Part shown: piece by piece, positions 51,120 to 59,839 of the stretch
Position numbering within the stretch: the stretch's first letter is position 1
Layout of the letters: every line of letters starts with the position of its first letter
Source: Anaerolineae bacterium
GTDB lineage: Bacteria > Chloroflexota > Anaerolineae > 4572-78 > J111
NCBI GenBank assembly: GCA_023151115.1
Contig: JAKLJP010000012.1
Span: 141,991 to 205,990 of the forward strand
Reading direction: 5' to 3'
DNA: 64,000 bases
Position numbers and translations under genes: made by a program
Notes under the pieces: generated by a model
Told to the model about the DNA's origin: nothing
What the model saw: the letters and a program-made list of their open reading frames with translations, nothing else
Databases searched by the model: none

Positions 51120-52172
51120 TTAACTGATAAGCTTCCATGCTAAGGGAGTTCCCCATTCGATATCCGATGCCGCCCGCCGGCCCAGGATTTCCGGCAGGTA
51201 ACGAGTATGCAGCCCATAACCAGGTCGAATAGAGCGCACGTTGGCCTCGGTAAAAAGTTCCCCAGCCTTAATATCTTGTACTACAAACAACGAGCGCCGG
51301 AAAGCTCGACTGGCGGCCTCGCGCGCGGTCACCTGATAAGAAACTTGTCCCAGGGCTTTCTCGGCCACCCGCACGGCCTCGACCATAGCTTTGAACTCGT
51401 GGGGTTCCAGCGAAAAGGCGCTGTCCGGTCCGGGCAGGCTGCGTGACAGGGTAAAATGTTTTTCGATGATACACGCCCCCACTGCTACGGCGGCAACCGG
51501 CACAGCGATCTCCAGCGTATGGTCCGACAGGCCAGCCGGCGTACCAAAGGCCTCAGTCAAATGAGGAATGGTGCGTAAATTCATCTCCTCCGCCGGAGCA
51601 GGGTAAGCGCTGTTGCACTTGAGCAGCGCAATCTGCTGCGCGCCAGCCTCACGAGCTGTTCTGACCGCCTCATCAATTTCGGCCAATGTTGCCATTCCTG
51701 TAGACATAATAATAGGTTTGCCTGTCTGCGCCACCCGGCGAATGAGCGCCAAATCAACCAATTCAAAAGAGGCGATTTTGTAAGCGGGCACAGCCATCTG
51801 CTCCAGAAAGTCAACGGCGGAGTCATCAAAGGGCGTTGAAAACAGGTCCAGGCCCAAATCATTAGCAATGGCTTTGAGTTTGGGTTGCCATTCCCACGGG
51901 GTGTAGGCTTCATTATAAAGGTCGTACAAGGTGCGGCCATCCCACAAGGTGCCGCCCCCCACCCGAAAGTAAGGTTGATCAGAACGAATTGTCAATGTAG
52001 CGGCAGTATAAGTTTGCAACTTAATCGCATTAGCTCCGGCTTCACTGGCTACCCTGATTAACTGCACAGCCTGATCGAAATCTTGATGATGATTCGCCGA
52101 TAGTTCAGCGATTAGGTATACCGGCCAACCTGCCCCTATCTTTCGTCCGTTAATCTCAATAAAACTACTCAT
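51120..52172 (-). CDS. pseI: Pseudaminic acid synthase PseI
   Basis: Condenses 6-deoxy-AltdiNAc with phosphoenolpyruvate to pseudaminic acid. The 350 residues comprise a NeuB-type TIM barrel (IAELSANHHQDFDQAVQLI, GANAIKLQTYTAATLT, GGTLWDGRTLYDLYNEAYTPWEW, FSTPFDDSAVDFLE, KIASFELVD, IIEKHFTLSRSLPGPDSAFSLEP) and a C-terminal SAF antifreeze-like domain (about 285-348). The GGGTLWDGRTLYDLY segment is diagnostic of PseI against NeuB and LegI. It overlaps the PseG-PseH stop by an ATGA. Confidence 0.94.
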   Translation of the reverse strand: MSSFIEINGRKIGAGWPVYLIAELSANHHQDFDQAVQLIRVASEAGANAIKLQTYTAATLTIRSDQPYFRVGGGTLWDGRTLYDLYNEAYTPWEWQPKLKAIANDLGLDLFSTPFDDSAVDFLEQMAVPAYKIASFELVDLALIRRVAQTGKPIIMSTGMATLAEIDEAVRTAREAGAQQIALLKCNSAYPAPAEEMNLRTIPHLTEAFGTPAGLSDHTLEIAVPVAAVAVGACIIEKHFTLSRSLPGPDSAFSLEPHEFKAMVEAVRVAEKALGQVSYQVTAREAASRAFRRSLFVVQDIKAGELFTEANVRSIRPGYGLHTRYLPEILGRRAASDIEWGTPLAWKLIS

Positions 52173-53671
52173 GGCTGTGTCTCTCTCCGCAATACCAGGG
52201 GGATCGCCTGGCTTCCCTGAATTTCAGTAACACCCTGGGCCACGAAACCAGCTTTGCTAAAAGCGCCCAGCGAGGCGGCATTATCCGGTTTGACATAGGC
52301 ATGGATCAGCCGAGTGACCCCATTGGCCAGGAGTTGTTGTGAAACCAGCCGGATGATTTGGCTGCCGTAACCTCGTCCCCGTTGGTTTGGGGCCAACCCA
52401 ACCGATACCACGGCTTCCTCACCCTCAAGTTGATACCTGATTTGGCCGGCGGGCTCCCCGGCAGCCAGGACCAGGTAAAACCGGCATTGTGGGTCGGCCA
52501 ACTTAGCCTTAAACCAGGTCAGGTGAGCTTCCCAGGAAATTGGCTCGCTTGAGAAAGAGTTGGCCCGTGTGCTTGGATCATTGGCCCATTCCCAAATCAG
52601 GCGGCAGTCCTCTGCCTGCACGGGACGAAATGTCAGATCACAGGTTCGCATCTGTTGCGCCACTCGGGCCGCGCCGCAGCCATCAATCAACTCCTGACCA
52701 CGCCGGGCGCTAACAGTTCGCTGCTCAGCTTGATGGGCTAATGCATGTAAGGCGTTGGCCAGGGCAGCGGGGGATAGATTGGTCGGATGGCCTAAATTGA
52801 AGGCAACTCCGGCAGCATCTAACCCTTCGGCCACGCGCCGCTGGTTGTCGGCCAAAATCAAAACCAAACTGGGTAATCCCATAAAGGCTAGTTCCCAACA
52901 TGTACTGCCCCCCGCCGAAATGGCCAGGTCGGCCCAGGCCATCAATGCTGGCATATCAGTGACATCACGCTCCAGGCGAAATGATGGCGAAGAATGACCC
53001 ACTGCGGCGCGTAATGTTTCCCAATGAGGGTTACTGCTGCCAACCACCACCACTGCTTGCAATCCTTCAAGTTTGGTTTGCCGCAAAGCCTGGATAACTT
53101 TTAGCGTCACGTTATCCGGGTCGGCCCCCCCCAGCGTAACAAGCACTTTTCTTGCCAGAGGGGCAATCTCTCGTCGCCAGCCGCGCCAGGACCAGAACTC
53201 GCGGCGTAGCAGTACATATTTTGACCCCAACAACAGCTGGGTAAACGGCTCCCGACTGGTATAAAGCGATTCATGAGCATACATATTCTGGTTCAATACG
53301 AGATCGGCGGAGTAGTGGCTGGCGTGCCCGTAATCATCCACTACCAGCAAACGTAAATCCGCCTGTTTCAGCGCTTGTTGGTAAGCGGCATCAAAGTGGT
53401 AGCCATCCACCACCACCCATTTTGCGTTTAACTTTTGGGCGAGGCTTATGGTTTGCATTGCATCTTGGGGGCTGCCGGGTAACTCGGTAAGCTGGTTTAC
53501 CCCCATAGTCTCCTGGCAGAGTCTTTTTTCTAAGGCCGGAGGGGCCTTTGTAACGGCAAAATTTACCGTCCCGCCCGCTTCTTGCCAGGCCTGACCTAAA
53601 GCCAGGCAGCGCATCAGATGTCCGGCCCCTATCGTGCTGTTACCATCGGCGCGAATGAGCAAATGAGTCAT
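52169..53671 (-). CDS. PseG-PseH fusion: UDP-sugar hydrolase and GNAT N-acetyltransferase
   Basis: A 500-residue bifunctional protein. Residues 1 to about 335 are PseG, a GT-B-fold hydrolase that removes UDP from UDP-6-deoxy-AltdiNAc (start IRADGNSTIGAGHLMRCLALGQ, VVDDYGHASHYSADLVLNQN, LGGADPDN, AISAGGSTCWELAFMGLPSLVLI). Residues about 345-498 are a GNAT domain (LTFRPVQAEDCRLIWEWANDP, VGLAPNQRGRGYGSQIIRL) that fits PseH, acetylating the 4-amino group. The fusion joins two steps that bracket one intermediate. The start at 53671 overlaps the pseF stop by an ATGA. Confidence 0.92.
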   Translation of the reverse strand: MTHLLIRADGNSTIGAGHLMRCLALGQAWQEAGGTVNFAVTKAPPALEKRLCQETMGVNQLTELPGSPQDAMQTISLAQKLNAKWVVVDGYHFDAAYQQALKQADLRLLVVDDYGHASHYSADLVLNQNMYAHESLYTSREPFTQLLLGSKYVLLRREFWSWRGWRREIAPLARKVLVTLGGADPDNVTLKVIQALRQTKLEGLQAVVVVGSSNPHWETLRAAVGHSSPSFRLERDVTDMPALMAWADLAISAGGSTCWELAFMGLPSLVLILADNQRRVAEGLDAAGVAFNLGHPTNLSPAALANALHALAHQAEQRTVSARRGQELIDGCGAARVAQQMRTCDLTFRPVQAEDCRLIWEWANDPSTRANSFSSEPISWEAHLTWFKAKLADPQCRFYLVLAAGEPAGQIRYQLEGEEAVVSVGLAPNQRGRGYGSQIIRLVSQQLLANGVTRLIHAYVKPDNAASLGAFSKAGFVAQGVTEIQGSQAIPLVLRRETQP

Positions 53672-54408
53672 CGGCCTGGTTCCCACGTCTCAACAGCTGC
53701 GTTCATCTGGCTCAGTCCTGGATGAGTTTGGACATAAGTTAATATTTCACGATAAGGCGCAACCCACTGGTCTAAATTCAGTGCCTCATACAAAAGGCGA
53801 ATGAGGCCCAGGTCAATTTCGGTATCAACTGTCCAGCGCAGATGCGCATTGTTTTGACTATCCATCACCGATCGGCACAAAAAAAGTTCTGGCCGTTCAG
53901 ATCGGGGAACGATGGTGACATGCTCGCGGGCAGCCTGAGATTGAGCCAGGCGGTTAATCCGTAAAAGTGTATCCCCATAAAACGCTTCGACATCAAGGCC
54001 ACGAGGATAGGTGCGCTCGATTACGTTGCTGGCGTAGTCACATTCAGCCGCATAGGTTGTTAGTTCAGTGATAACCTTATCGGTAATCTGAGGATCAATG
54101 AGCGGGCAATCAGCCGTAATTCGCACCACTACTTCAGCCCCAAACTGTTGGGCTGCACCCACAAAGCGGGCCAATACATCATGTTCGCTGCCGCAGAACC
54201 AACCTACATTCTCCTGCCGGGCTAATTCAACGAGGGGCTGGTCGGCCAGATTTGTGGTGGTGGCAATCACAATTTCGTCAGCAGCCGTACACTGTTTGAG
54301 CCGCCGAAGCTGCTGGGCCAGCATCGGCTTGCCGGCTACCTCGGCCAGAACCTTGCCGGGCAGCCGGGTCGAGGTCATCCGCGCTTGCACAATAATGACT
54401 CGTTTCAT
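53668..54408 (-). CDS. pseF: CMP-pseudaminic acid synthetase, SpsF-type cytidylyltransferase
   Basis: A 246-residue nucleotidyltransferase: RVIIVQARMTSTRLPGKVLAEVAGKPML, VVRITADCPLIDPQI (metal-binding Asp) and RWTVDTEIDLGLIRLLYEAL. This is the SpsF/PseF type that activates the nonulosonic acid as its CMP derivative. The start at 54408 has CGGAA 4 bases and AGGA 12 bases upstream; the longer frame to 54462 would overlap the methylase gene. It is coupled to the PseG-PseH gene. Confidence 0.9.
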   Translation of the reverse strand: MKRVIIVQARMTSTRLPGKVLAEVAGKPMLAQQLRRLKQCTAADEIVIATTTNLADQPLVELARQENVGWFCGSEHDVLARFVGAAQQFGAEVVVRITADCPLIDPQITDKVITELTTYAAECDYASNVIERTYPRGLDVEAFYGDTLLRINRLAQSQAAREHVTIVPRSERPELFLCRSVMDSQNNAHLRWTVDTEIDLGLIRLLYEALNLDQWVAPYREILTYVQTHPGLSQMNAAVETWEPGR

Positions 54409-54427
54409 AAGTTCCGTATTTCCTGGC

Positions 54428-55054
54428 CTACGGCTTCTCGAAGAGCCAGTAGGTGACATCATCCCAACCTTCCTCCCGGCTCAGAAATCCCTGCTTCCGT
54501 AGTTGTAGTTCTGGGAATAATTCCTGGTAAATACGGCCGTAACCCCGTTTGAACAAGGCCCCCGGTTGATTACGATAGGCTACTTCCGTAGTTTGTTCGG
54601 CGTAATATTCGCCACATAACACATAGCGCCGGGAGCAGCGTACAATTTCAGCCATAACGAGCGGCAGGGTACTTTCAGGTTGATGGATAAGCACGCCCAT
54701 TGTAAAAACCAGGTCAAACCAGCCGTCACGGAAGGGTAACTCTCTGGCTGGACTCCAAAAAGCATTTACTCCGGTTAAGTTTTGATGCAGTTCATCTAAC
54801 GCCTTGAGATTGATGTCAACCCCATACACCTGCTGTGGCGGTATAAGCGAAGCAATCCAGCGCAAATTTCCCCCTATGTTGCAGCCTACTTCCAGTACGC
54901 GCCGGGCTGGAAATTCGGTCAGGATAGTCTGCCAGAAAGGAGCACGAGCATCTCCGGCTGCACGATTGCGCTCTACATAGGCATTGCCAAACTCTTCCGC
55001 CCACAACTTTTCGAGTCGGGTAGCTTCTGAGTTAGTAGGATGCTGGTCTGACAT
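54428..55054 (-). CDS. Pseudaminic acid biosynthesis-associated methylase
   Basis: A 208-residue SAM-dependent methyltransferase with motif I VLEVGCNIGGNL and the acidic loop VYGVDINLKAL. The stretches EYYAEQTTEVAYRNQPGALFKRGYGRIYQ and the N-terminal LWAEEFGNAYVERN match the Pse-associated methylase family, found only in nonulosonate clusters. It probably methylates pseudaminic acid or a linked residue; the position is unknown. The start at 55054 has AGGAG 5 bases upstream, better than the GTG at 55060. Confidence 0.88.
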   Translation of the reverse strand: MSDQHPTNSEATRLEKLWAEEFGNAYVERNRAAGDARAPFWQTILTEFPARRVLEVGCNIGGNLRWIASLIPPQQVYGVDINLKALDELHQNLTGVNAFWSPARELPFRDGWFDLVFTMGVLIHQPESTLPLVMAEIVRCSRRYVLCGEYYAEQTTEVAYRNQPGALFKRGYGRIYQELFPELQLRKQGFLSREEGWDDVTYWLFEKP

Positions 55055-55078
55055 GATCACTCCTATCCAAAAATGTGG

Positions 55079-55837
55079 TTACAAACGCACTCTAAAACCC
55101 TGCTCAGACAGGTAACGCTTGGCTTCTAAGGGCGTCTGCTGAGTAAAGTGAAAGATACTGGCCGCCGCTACCGCCGAAGCTTTGCCCTCTCTTAGAACTT
55201 GAGCCATATCTTCATAACTTCCAGCCCCGCCCGAAGCAATCACCGGAATAGAAACCGCCTCGCAGACGCGCCGCGTCAGTTCGATGTCGTAGCCGGTCAT
55301 GGTCCCGTCCCGATCTATCGAGGTTAGCAGGATTTCACCTGCCCCCAAATCTTCCACGCTTTGCGCCAGGGTTACCGGGTCCTGGCCTGTTGCTTTTGTG
55401 CCGGCATGCGTATAAACTTCGTAAGCGCCGCCTGGGTGACGGCGAACATCAAGAGAGACGACCACGCATTGTGAGCCAAACTGCTCGGCGGCCTGCCGGA
55501 TTAACGGTGGCGTTTCGACGGCGGCGGTATTGATAGCTACCTTATCTGCGCCCACCTGAAGCAGCCGGCGCACATGCTCCAAAGTTCTTACCCCTCCGCC
55601 CACTGTCATGGGCATAAAACACTCATCGGCCAGTTCGTCCACTGTTTCAAAATCAGGGGGGCGTTCATCACAGGTGGCGGTGATATCCAGGAAAACTAAT
55701 TCATCCACTTCGCGCATATTATAGACTTTGATAGCCTGCATAGCGCTGCCTACTCGTCGCCAGGATTCAAAGCTGACCCCTTTGACCAATCCCACATCCT
55801 TAAATAACAAAGTCGGCATAACCCGAATTTTAAGCAT
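55079..55837 (-). CDS. HisF-like amidination protein (WbuZ/HisF2 type)
   Basis: A 252-residue TIM barrel related to the cyclase subunit of imidazole glycerol phosphate synthase. Aligned by position with HisF, Asp130 is kept (SLDVRR) but the essential Asp11 is Leu11 (MPTLLFKD instead of CLDVKD), so it should not make imidazole glycerol phosphate. This is the pattern of WbuZ/HisF2 proteins, which with HisH2 deliver ammonia from glutamine to a WbpG-type enzyme forming acetamidino sugars. It is followed upstream in transcription by the HisH gene, 9 bases apart, as expected for a complex. Confidence 0.9.
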   Translation of the reverse strand: MLKIRVMPTLLFKDVGLVKGVSFESWRRVGSAMQAIKVYNMREVDELVFLDITATCDERPPDFETVDELADECFMPMTVGGGVRTLEHVRRLLQVGADKVAINTAAVETPPLIRQAAEQFGSQCVVVSLDVRRHPGGAYEVYTHAGTKATGQDPVTLAQSVEDLGAGEILLTSIDRDGTMTGYDIELTRRVCEAVSIPVIASGGAGSYEDMAQVLREGKASAVAAASIFHFTQQTPLEAKRYLSEQGFRVRL

Positions 55838-55846
55838 AGTCGGTCG

Positions 55847-56464
55847 CTAAATGGACAAAAAATTCTTGAGTAATTGAAACCCGAGCCGCTGGCTTTTCTC
55901 CGGATGAAATTGAACGCCGAAGAGCCAGTCGCGCTCCACTGCCGAAACAAACGTACCACAGTAGGGCGTCCGGGCTAAAATATTGGCTTCGTTAACGCAG
56001 CAAAGATGGTAACTGTGGACAAAGTAGAAATCTTTGCCGGGTGGAATATTTCTGAACAGGAGTGAATCGTGGGTAAAATTAACTTCATTCCAGCCGATAT
56101 GAGGAACGCGGGTTTCTTGATCGAGCGGCTGCAAACGTTGTACTTCTCCTTCAATCCAACCGAGACCGGCTGTTTCTCCGCCTTCCCGGCCTTTAGTGGC
56201 TAACAATTGCATCCCCAAACAGATGCCTAGAAAGGGAATTTGTTTGCTTATCACCTGTTCGGGCAGAATTTCATCAAGCTGCCGCTGCTTGATATTACGC
56301 ATGGCATCAGGAAAAGCGCCCACACCGGGCAAAATAATTCGATTCGCCTGCTCTATATCTTTGGCCTGATCGGTCACTATGGGTTTGCCCCCACATTCTT
56401 CGACGGCGCGGGCAACCGAATCGAGGTTGCACATGCCATAATCAATAATAGCAACAATATTCAT
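55847..56464 (-). CDS. HisH-like glutaminase (amidination partner)
   Basis: A 205-residue class I glutamine amidotransferase of the HisH group with the catalytic triad Cys82 (GICLGMQLL), His187 and Glu189 (FHPEKSQ). It releases ammonia that is channelled through the HisF-like barrel. In this setting it serves sugar amidination rather than histidine synthesis: the partner HisF lacks Asp11, no other his gene is present, and the WbpG gene lies 2 bases upstream in transcription. Confidence 0.9.
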   Translation of the reverse strand: MNIVAIIDYGMCNLDSVARAVEECGGKPIVTDQAKDIEQANRIILPGVGAFPDAMRNIKQRQLDEILPEQVISKQIPFLGICLGMQLLATKGREGGETAGLGWIEGEVQRLQPLDQETRVPHIGWNEVNFTHDSLLFRNIPPGKDFYFVHSYHLCCVNEANILARTPYCGTFVSAVERDWLFGVQFHPEKSQRLGFQLLKNFLSI

Positions 56465-56466
56465 TG

Positions 56467-57645
56467 TTAATTATCTAATCCGGTTACATTATCATAATTG
56501 ATTTTGGTTAGATTTCCTTCTTTATCTTTACACAGATTGCCCCGTGAGTCACACTCGAACAGTTTTTTGTTGGTGAAACGGTCGCATACCCGGATAAATT
56601 CGTCCAGCGACATATCAATTTCTTTGAGCACCTCCTCAATAGGGACGCCGAGATAATACCAGGGGAATTTGCCGTCGTGCATTTTCACCAGCTTAACGGC
56701 GTCTTGTCTGGAGAGGCGACCGCGCCGGACGTGCAGGCAAGCCAGGTCGGTGGCCCGGCCAAAAGCATACTTTAAAAACTTGAAGTAATCGTGTATACCT
56801 GTCTGGACGTTATCCAGATTTTCATAGTTGACCAGTGAACCTTCGACCGGTTTGTGATATGTTTCAAATCCGTGCGCTTGCGAGAAAAGGGCATTACCAA
56901 AACCGTCCCAGGGTAGGTAATAACCCAAGAAAATGCCGGTCACACCCACCCGCTGTAACTCCTCGTCAGAGGGATAGGTGTACTGAATGAGATGCCTGGC
57001 TTCAATATCCTCCTGTCCGATCAAATCCGAGACGCGCAGCCCCAACAGCCCGCCAAATTCTTCCAGCCAGCGCCGGGTCAAAACGTTGTTTTCGGCGGCG
57101 GCAGCGGGACCGCCATATTCATTTTGAGAATTTTCTCCCCAAACGATAAGCGGGACATTAAATTGAACGGCAACACGAACCGGAATGGTAAAAATGGTGA
57201 CGTGTTCCGGCCAGGAAATGTCACCCACCTGGGTCAAAGCCAGGCGATTGATTTTGCGCCGGACAACCGGATTGGTCGTGACTTCTATATAATCCACGCC
57301 CAAATGTTTCAAGTTTTCGATGTTGCGCCGGCCAATCTCTGATAACATATCTGTAGTTGAGGTTACACAGAGCGGGTTCATGCCCATTTCCAACATCCGA
57401 ATAGTTTGATAATGGCTATCCTTACCACCACTAACCGGGATGATACAGTCGTAATTATTGCCATTCTTCGAGCGATAGCGGTCGAGCACGGTTATTAATT
57501 CTTGCTTGCGTTTATCCCAATCTACCTCCCGCCGTTGCTCATAACTGCGACAGGCGCTACAAATACCCTCAGCGTCAATATAGAGATCAGGTTTGGTTTC
57601 AGGCATCACACATCGGCGGCAGTACCGAATATATCGTTGGTTCAT
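56467..57645 (-). CDS. N-acetyl sugar amidotransferase (WbpG/PseA/WbuX type)
   Basis: Converts an N-acetyl group on a nucleotide sugar or CMP-nonulosonate to acetamidino, using ATP and ammonia supplied by HisH/HisF. It has an N-terminal zinc cluster (Cys9, Cys12, Cys29, Cys32 in RYCRRCVMPETKPDL and GICSACR), the PP-loop ATP pyrophosphatase motif VSGGKDSH (71-78) and the family segment HVTIFTIPVRVAVQFNVPLIVWGENSQNEYGG. The start at 57645 has AAGGAG 6 bases upstream; the frame to 57699 would run into pseC. Placement between pseC and the Pse methylase points to a Pse5Ac7Am-type product (inference). Confidence 0.92.
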   Translation of the reverse strand: MNQRYIRYCRRCVMPETKPDLYIDAEGICSACRSYEQRREVDWDKRKQELITVLDRYRSKNGNNYDCIIPVSGGKDSHYQTIRMLEMGMNPLCVTSTTDMLSEIGRRNIENLKHLGVDYIEVTTNPVVRRKINRLALTQVGDISWPEHVTIFTIPVRVAVQFNVPLIVWGENSQNEYGGPAAAAENNVLTRRWLEEFGGLLGLRVSDLIGQEDIEARHLIQYTYPSDEELQRVGVTGIFLGYYLPWDGFGNALFSQAHGFETYHKPVEGSLVNYENLDNVQTGIHDYFKFLKYAFGRATDLACLHVRRGRLSRQDAVKLVKMHDGKFPWYYLGVPIEEVLKEIDMSLDEFIRVCDRFTNKKLFECDSRGNLCKDKEGNLTKINYDNVTGLDN

Positions 57646-57665
57646 GATTGGCTCCTTGGTCTGGC

Positions 57666-58856
57666 TCAGCGAAGATAAGCTGCGATGACTTTGTGACATG
57701 CAGCGATGACATCATCAACATCCTGGTTGGACATGGCGGGAAACAAAGGTAAGGTAATTACCTGTTCATAAGCTGCCTCGGCAATAGGACAGTTGCCAGG
57801 ACCCGTACCAAATCGTTGGCGGTAAAAGGGATGGAGATGAACGGGAATATAATGAACATTGACGCCAATCCCTTCGGCCCGTAGGGCTTTGAAGACGACG
57901 GCCCGGTTAACTTTCAACTGCTCCAAATCTAACCGAATCACATATAAATGATAAGCATGCTCGACATTCTCCCGTTGTTTCAGCGGAGTTATAGCCGGCA
58001 TATCGGCAAAGGCAGCATCATAACAACGGGCAATTTCCTGCCGTCGCGCCAGCCACTGCGGCAGTTTTTGTAATTGACTCAAGCCCAGAGCGCATTGGAT
58101 ATCGCTCAGACGATAGTTGTAACCCAACGCTACCATCTCGTAAAACCAGGAACCTTCAGCCTCGCGCTGGCGATGGTCGCTGCTGATGCCGTGATTGCGA
58201 AAGAGGCGCATCCGTCGAGCCAGTTCAGAATCAGCGGTGGTGATGACGCCTCCTTCCCCGGTCGTAATGGGCTTAACCGGGTGCAAGCTGAAGGTACTCA
58301 AATCGGCCAATGAACCAACAGGACGATTGTGGTAGCTACCACCTAAAGCGTGGCAGGCATCATCTACCAGGGCCAGGCCGTGTTGTTGGGCGATGCTCCG
58401 CAGGGAGTCATAGTCACACGGCTGCCCGGCATAATCAACCGCGATAATTGCTTTGGTGCGGGGAGTAATTTTGGCTTCGATCTGAGTTGGGTTGAGCAGA
58501 AGCGTTTCTACATCCACATCAGCAAAGATGGGTGTCCCTCCCTGAAAAACCACACAGTTGGCGCTGGCGGCAAAAGTCATGGTTGGTACAATAACTTCAT
58601 CTCCTGGCCCAATATTCAGGGCGTACATCGCCGCATGCAAGGCGGCGGTACCGTTACTCACCGCCACTGCCTCGTTGACCCCAACAGCCTCAGCGAAGGC
58701 TTGTTCAAATTCAACCACAGTGGGGCCGGTGGTCAACCAGTCACCTTGTAGCACCTGAACTATGGCCTCAACATCAGCCTTATCCACTTGTTGACGACCA
58801 TAAGGCAGCAGGGTAGAACGTATCGGCGTACCCCCATTAATAGCTAGTTGGTTCAT
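57666..58856 (-). CDS. pseC: UDP-4-amino-4,6-dideoxy-N-acetyl-altrosamine transaminase PseC
   Basis: A 396-residue PLP aminotransferase of the DegT/DnrJ/EryC1 family. It aminates the 4-keto product of PseB. Visible marks: LPYGRQQVDKADVEAIVQVLQGDWLTTGP, VSNGTAALHAAMYALNIGPGDEVIVP, VDDACHALGGSY, and the PLP-binding Lys195 in FSLHPVKPITTGEGG. The FSLHPVKPITTGEGG and YNYRLSDIQCALGLSQL forms are typical of PseC. It overlaps the pseB stop by one base (TAATG). Confidence 0.94.
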   Translation of the reverse strand: MNQLAINGGTPIRSTLLPYGRQQVDKADVEAIVQVLQGDWLTTGPTVVEFEQAFAEAVGVNEAVAVSNGTAALHAAMYALNIGPGDEVIVPTMTFAASANCVVFQGGTPIFADVDVETLLLNPTQIEAKITPRTKAIIAVDYAGQPCDYDSLRSIAQQHGLALVDDACHALGGSYHNRPVGSLADLSTFSLHPVKPITTGEGGVITTADSELARRMRLFRNHGISSDHRQREAEGSWFYEMVALGYNYRLSDIQCALGLSQLQKLPQWLARRQEIARCYDAAFADMPAITPLKQRENVEHAYHLYVIRLDLEQLKVNRAVVFKALRAEGIGVNVHYIPVHLHPFYRQRFGTGPGNCPIAEAAYEQVITLPLFPAMSNQDVDDVIAACHKVIAAYLR

Positions 58857-59839
58857 TAAGCCTCATCTATCATTTGCTGAAGTTCCTCAGCGCCAAGCCA
58901 CCAGTCATTCGTATCGCTAGAGAACGAAATATCTTCGGCCATAGGGCGAGCTTGATCATACATCGTCTGTTCCCACCAAGAATGGACAGGTTGAATTAAA
59001 TACATATCATCAAATTCCAAAGTATGGCGCGACTCATCGAGCGAAATCAGAATTTCATGCAATTTTTCTCCCGGGCGAATACCAATGATTTTTCGTTCAC
59101 AGTGGGGGGCTATCAGATCGGCCAGTTCGGTCATACGCATGCTGGGAATCTTGGGCACAAATACCTCGCCGCCACGCATAAATTCAATACATTTGATAAC
59201 AAAGCGAACTCCTTGCTCAAGCGTGAGCCAGAAACGGGTCATGCGCTCGTCGGTCAGGGTAATCACACCTGTTTCACGTTGTTGTTTAAACAAAGGGATC
59301 ACACTTCCCCGGCTGCCAACCACATTGCCATAGCGGACGCAACTAAAACGAGTGCCGTCATGACCGGAATAAGAATTAGCCTGGACAAAAAGCTTTTCGG
59401 CCACCAATTTGGTGGCTCCGTACAAATTGATCGGATTTACAGCCTTATCGGTGCTGAGCGCCAAAACTTTCTTGACGCCTGCGCTAAGGGCGGCATCAAT
59501 AATATTGGTAGCGCCATTAATATTTGTCTTGACTGCTTCCAATGGATTGTACTCGCAGGCAGGCACTTGTTTGAGCGCGGCCGCATGCACCACGATATCC
59601 ACCTTTTGCATCGCTCGCTCAAGCCGCTCCCGGTCACGCACATCACCAATAAAATAACGCATCGGCGATGTATCAGTATCGGGATAGATTTGGCGCATCT
59701 CGTGCTGCTTCAACTCATCACGGCTGTAAACAATAAGCTTTTTAGGCTGGTAATCTCGTAGCATAATTTCGGTAAATTTTTTACCGAAAGAGCCGGTACC
59801 ACCCGTGACCAGTATCGTTAAATCCTGCCAGTTCATCAT
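58856..59839 (-). CDS. pseB: UDP-N-acetylglucosamine 4,6-dehydratase (inverting) PseB
   Basis: First enzyme of pseudaminic acid synthesis: dehydrates UDP-GlcNAc and inverts C5. The 327 residues carry the NAD motif TGGTGSFGKKF, YSRDELKQHEMRQ, and the catalytic set Thr130-Asp131-Lys132 with Tyr140 and Lys144 (STDKAVNPINLYGATK), as well as RYGNVVGSRGSVIPLFK and MTRFWLTLEQGV, a clear PseB/FlaA1 pattern. It begins inside the stop of the regulator gene (ATGA overlap), so it is coupled to it. Confidence 0.96.
   Translation of the reverse strand: MMNWQDLTILVTGGTGSFGKKFTEIMLRDYQPKKLIVYSRDELKQHEMRQIYPDTDTSPMRYFIGDVRDRERLERAMQKVDIVVHAAALKQVPACEYNPLEAVKTNINGATNIIDAALSAGVKKVLALSTDKAVNPINLYGATKLVAEKLFVQANSYSGHDGTRFSCVRYGNVVGSRGSVIPLFKQQRETGVITLTDERMTRFWLTLEQGVRFVIKCIEFMRGGEVFVPKIPSMRMTELADLIAPHCERKIIGIRPGEKLHEILISLDESRHTLEFDDMYLIQPVHSWWEQTMYDQARPMAEDISFSSDTNDWWLGAEELQQMIDEA

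Noticed and set aside
55079..56464. HisF and HisH as histidine biosynthesis genes
   Set aside because: HisF lacks Asp11, no other his genes are near, and both sit next to a WbpG-type amidotransferase within a nonulosonate operon.
57666..58856. The DegT-type aminotransferase as WbpE
   Set aside because: It directly follows pseB with a one-base overlap and carries PseC-like motifs around Lys195; WbpE would be expected with the WbpB/WbpD-like genes 20 kb away.
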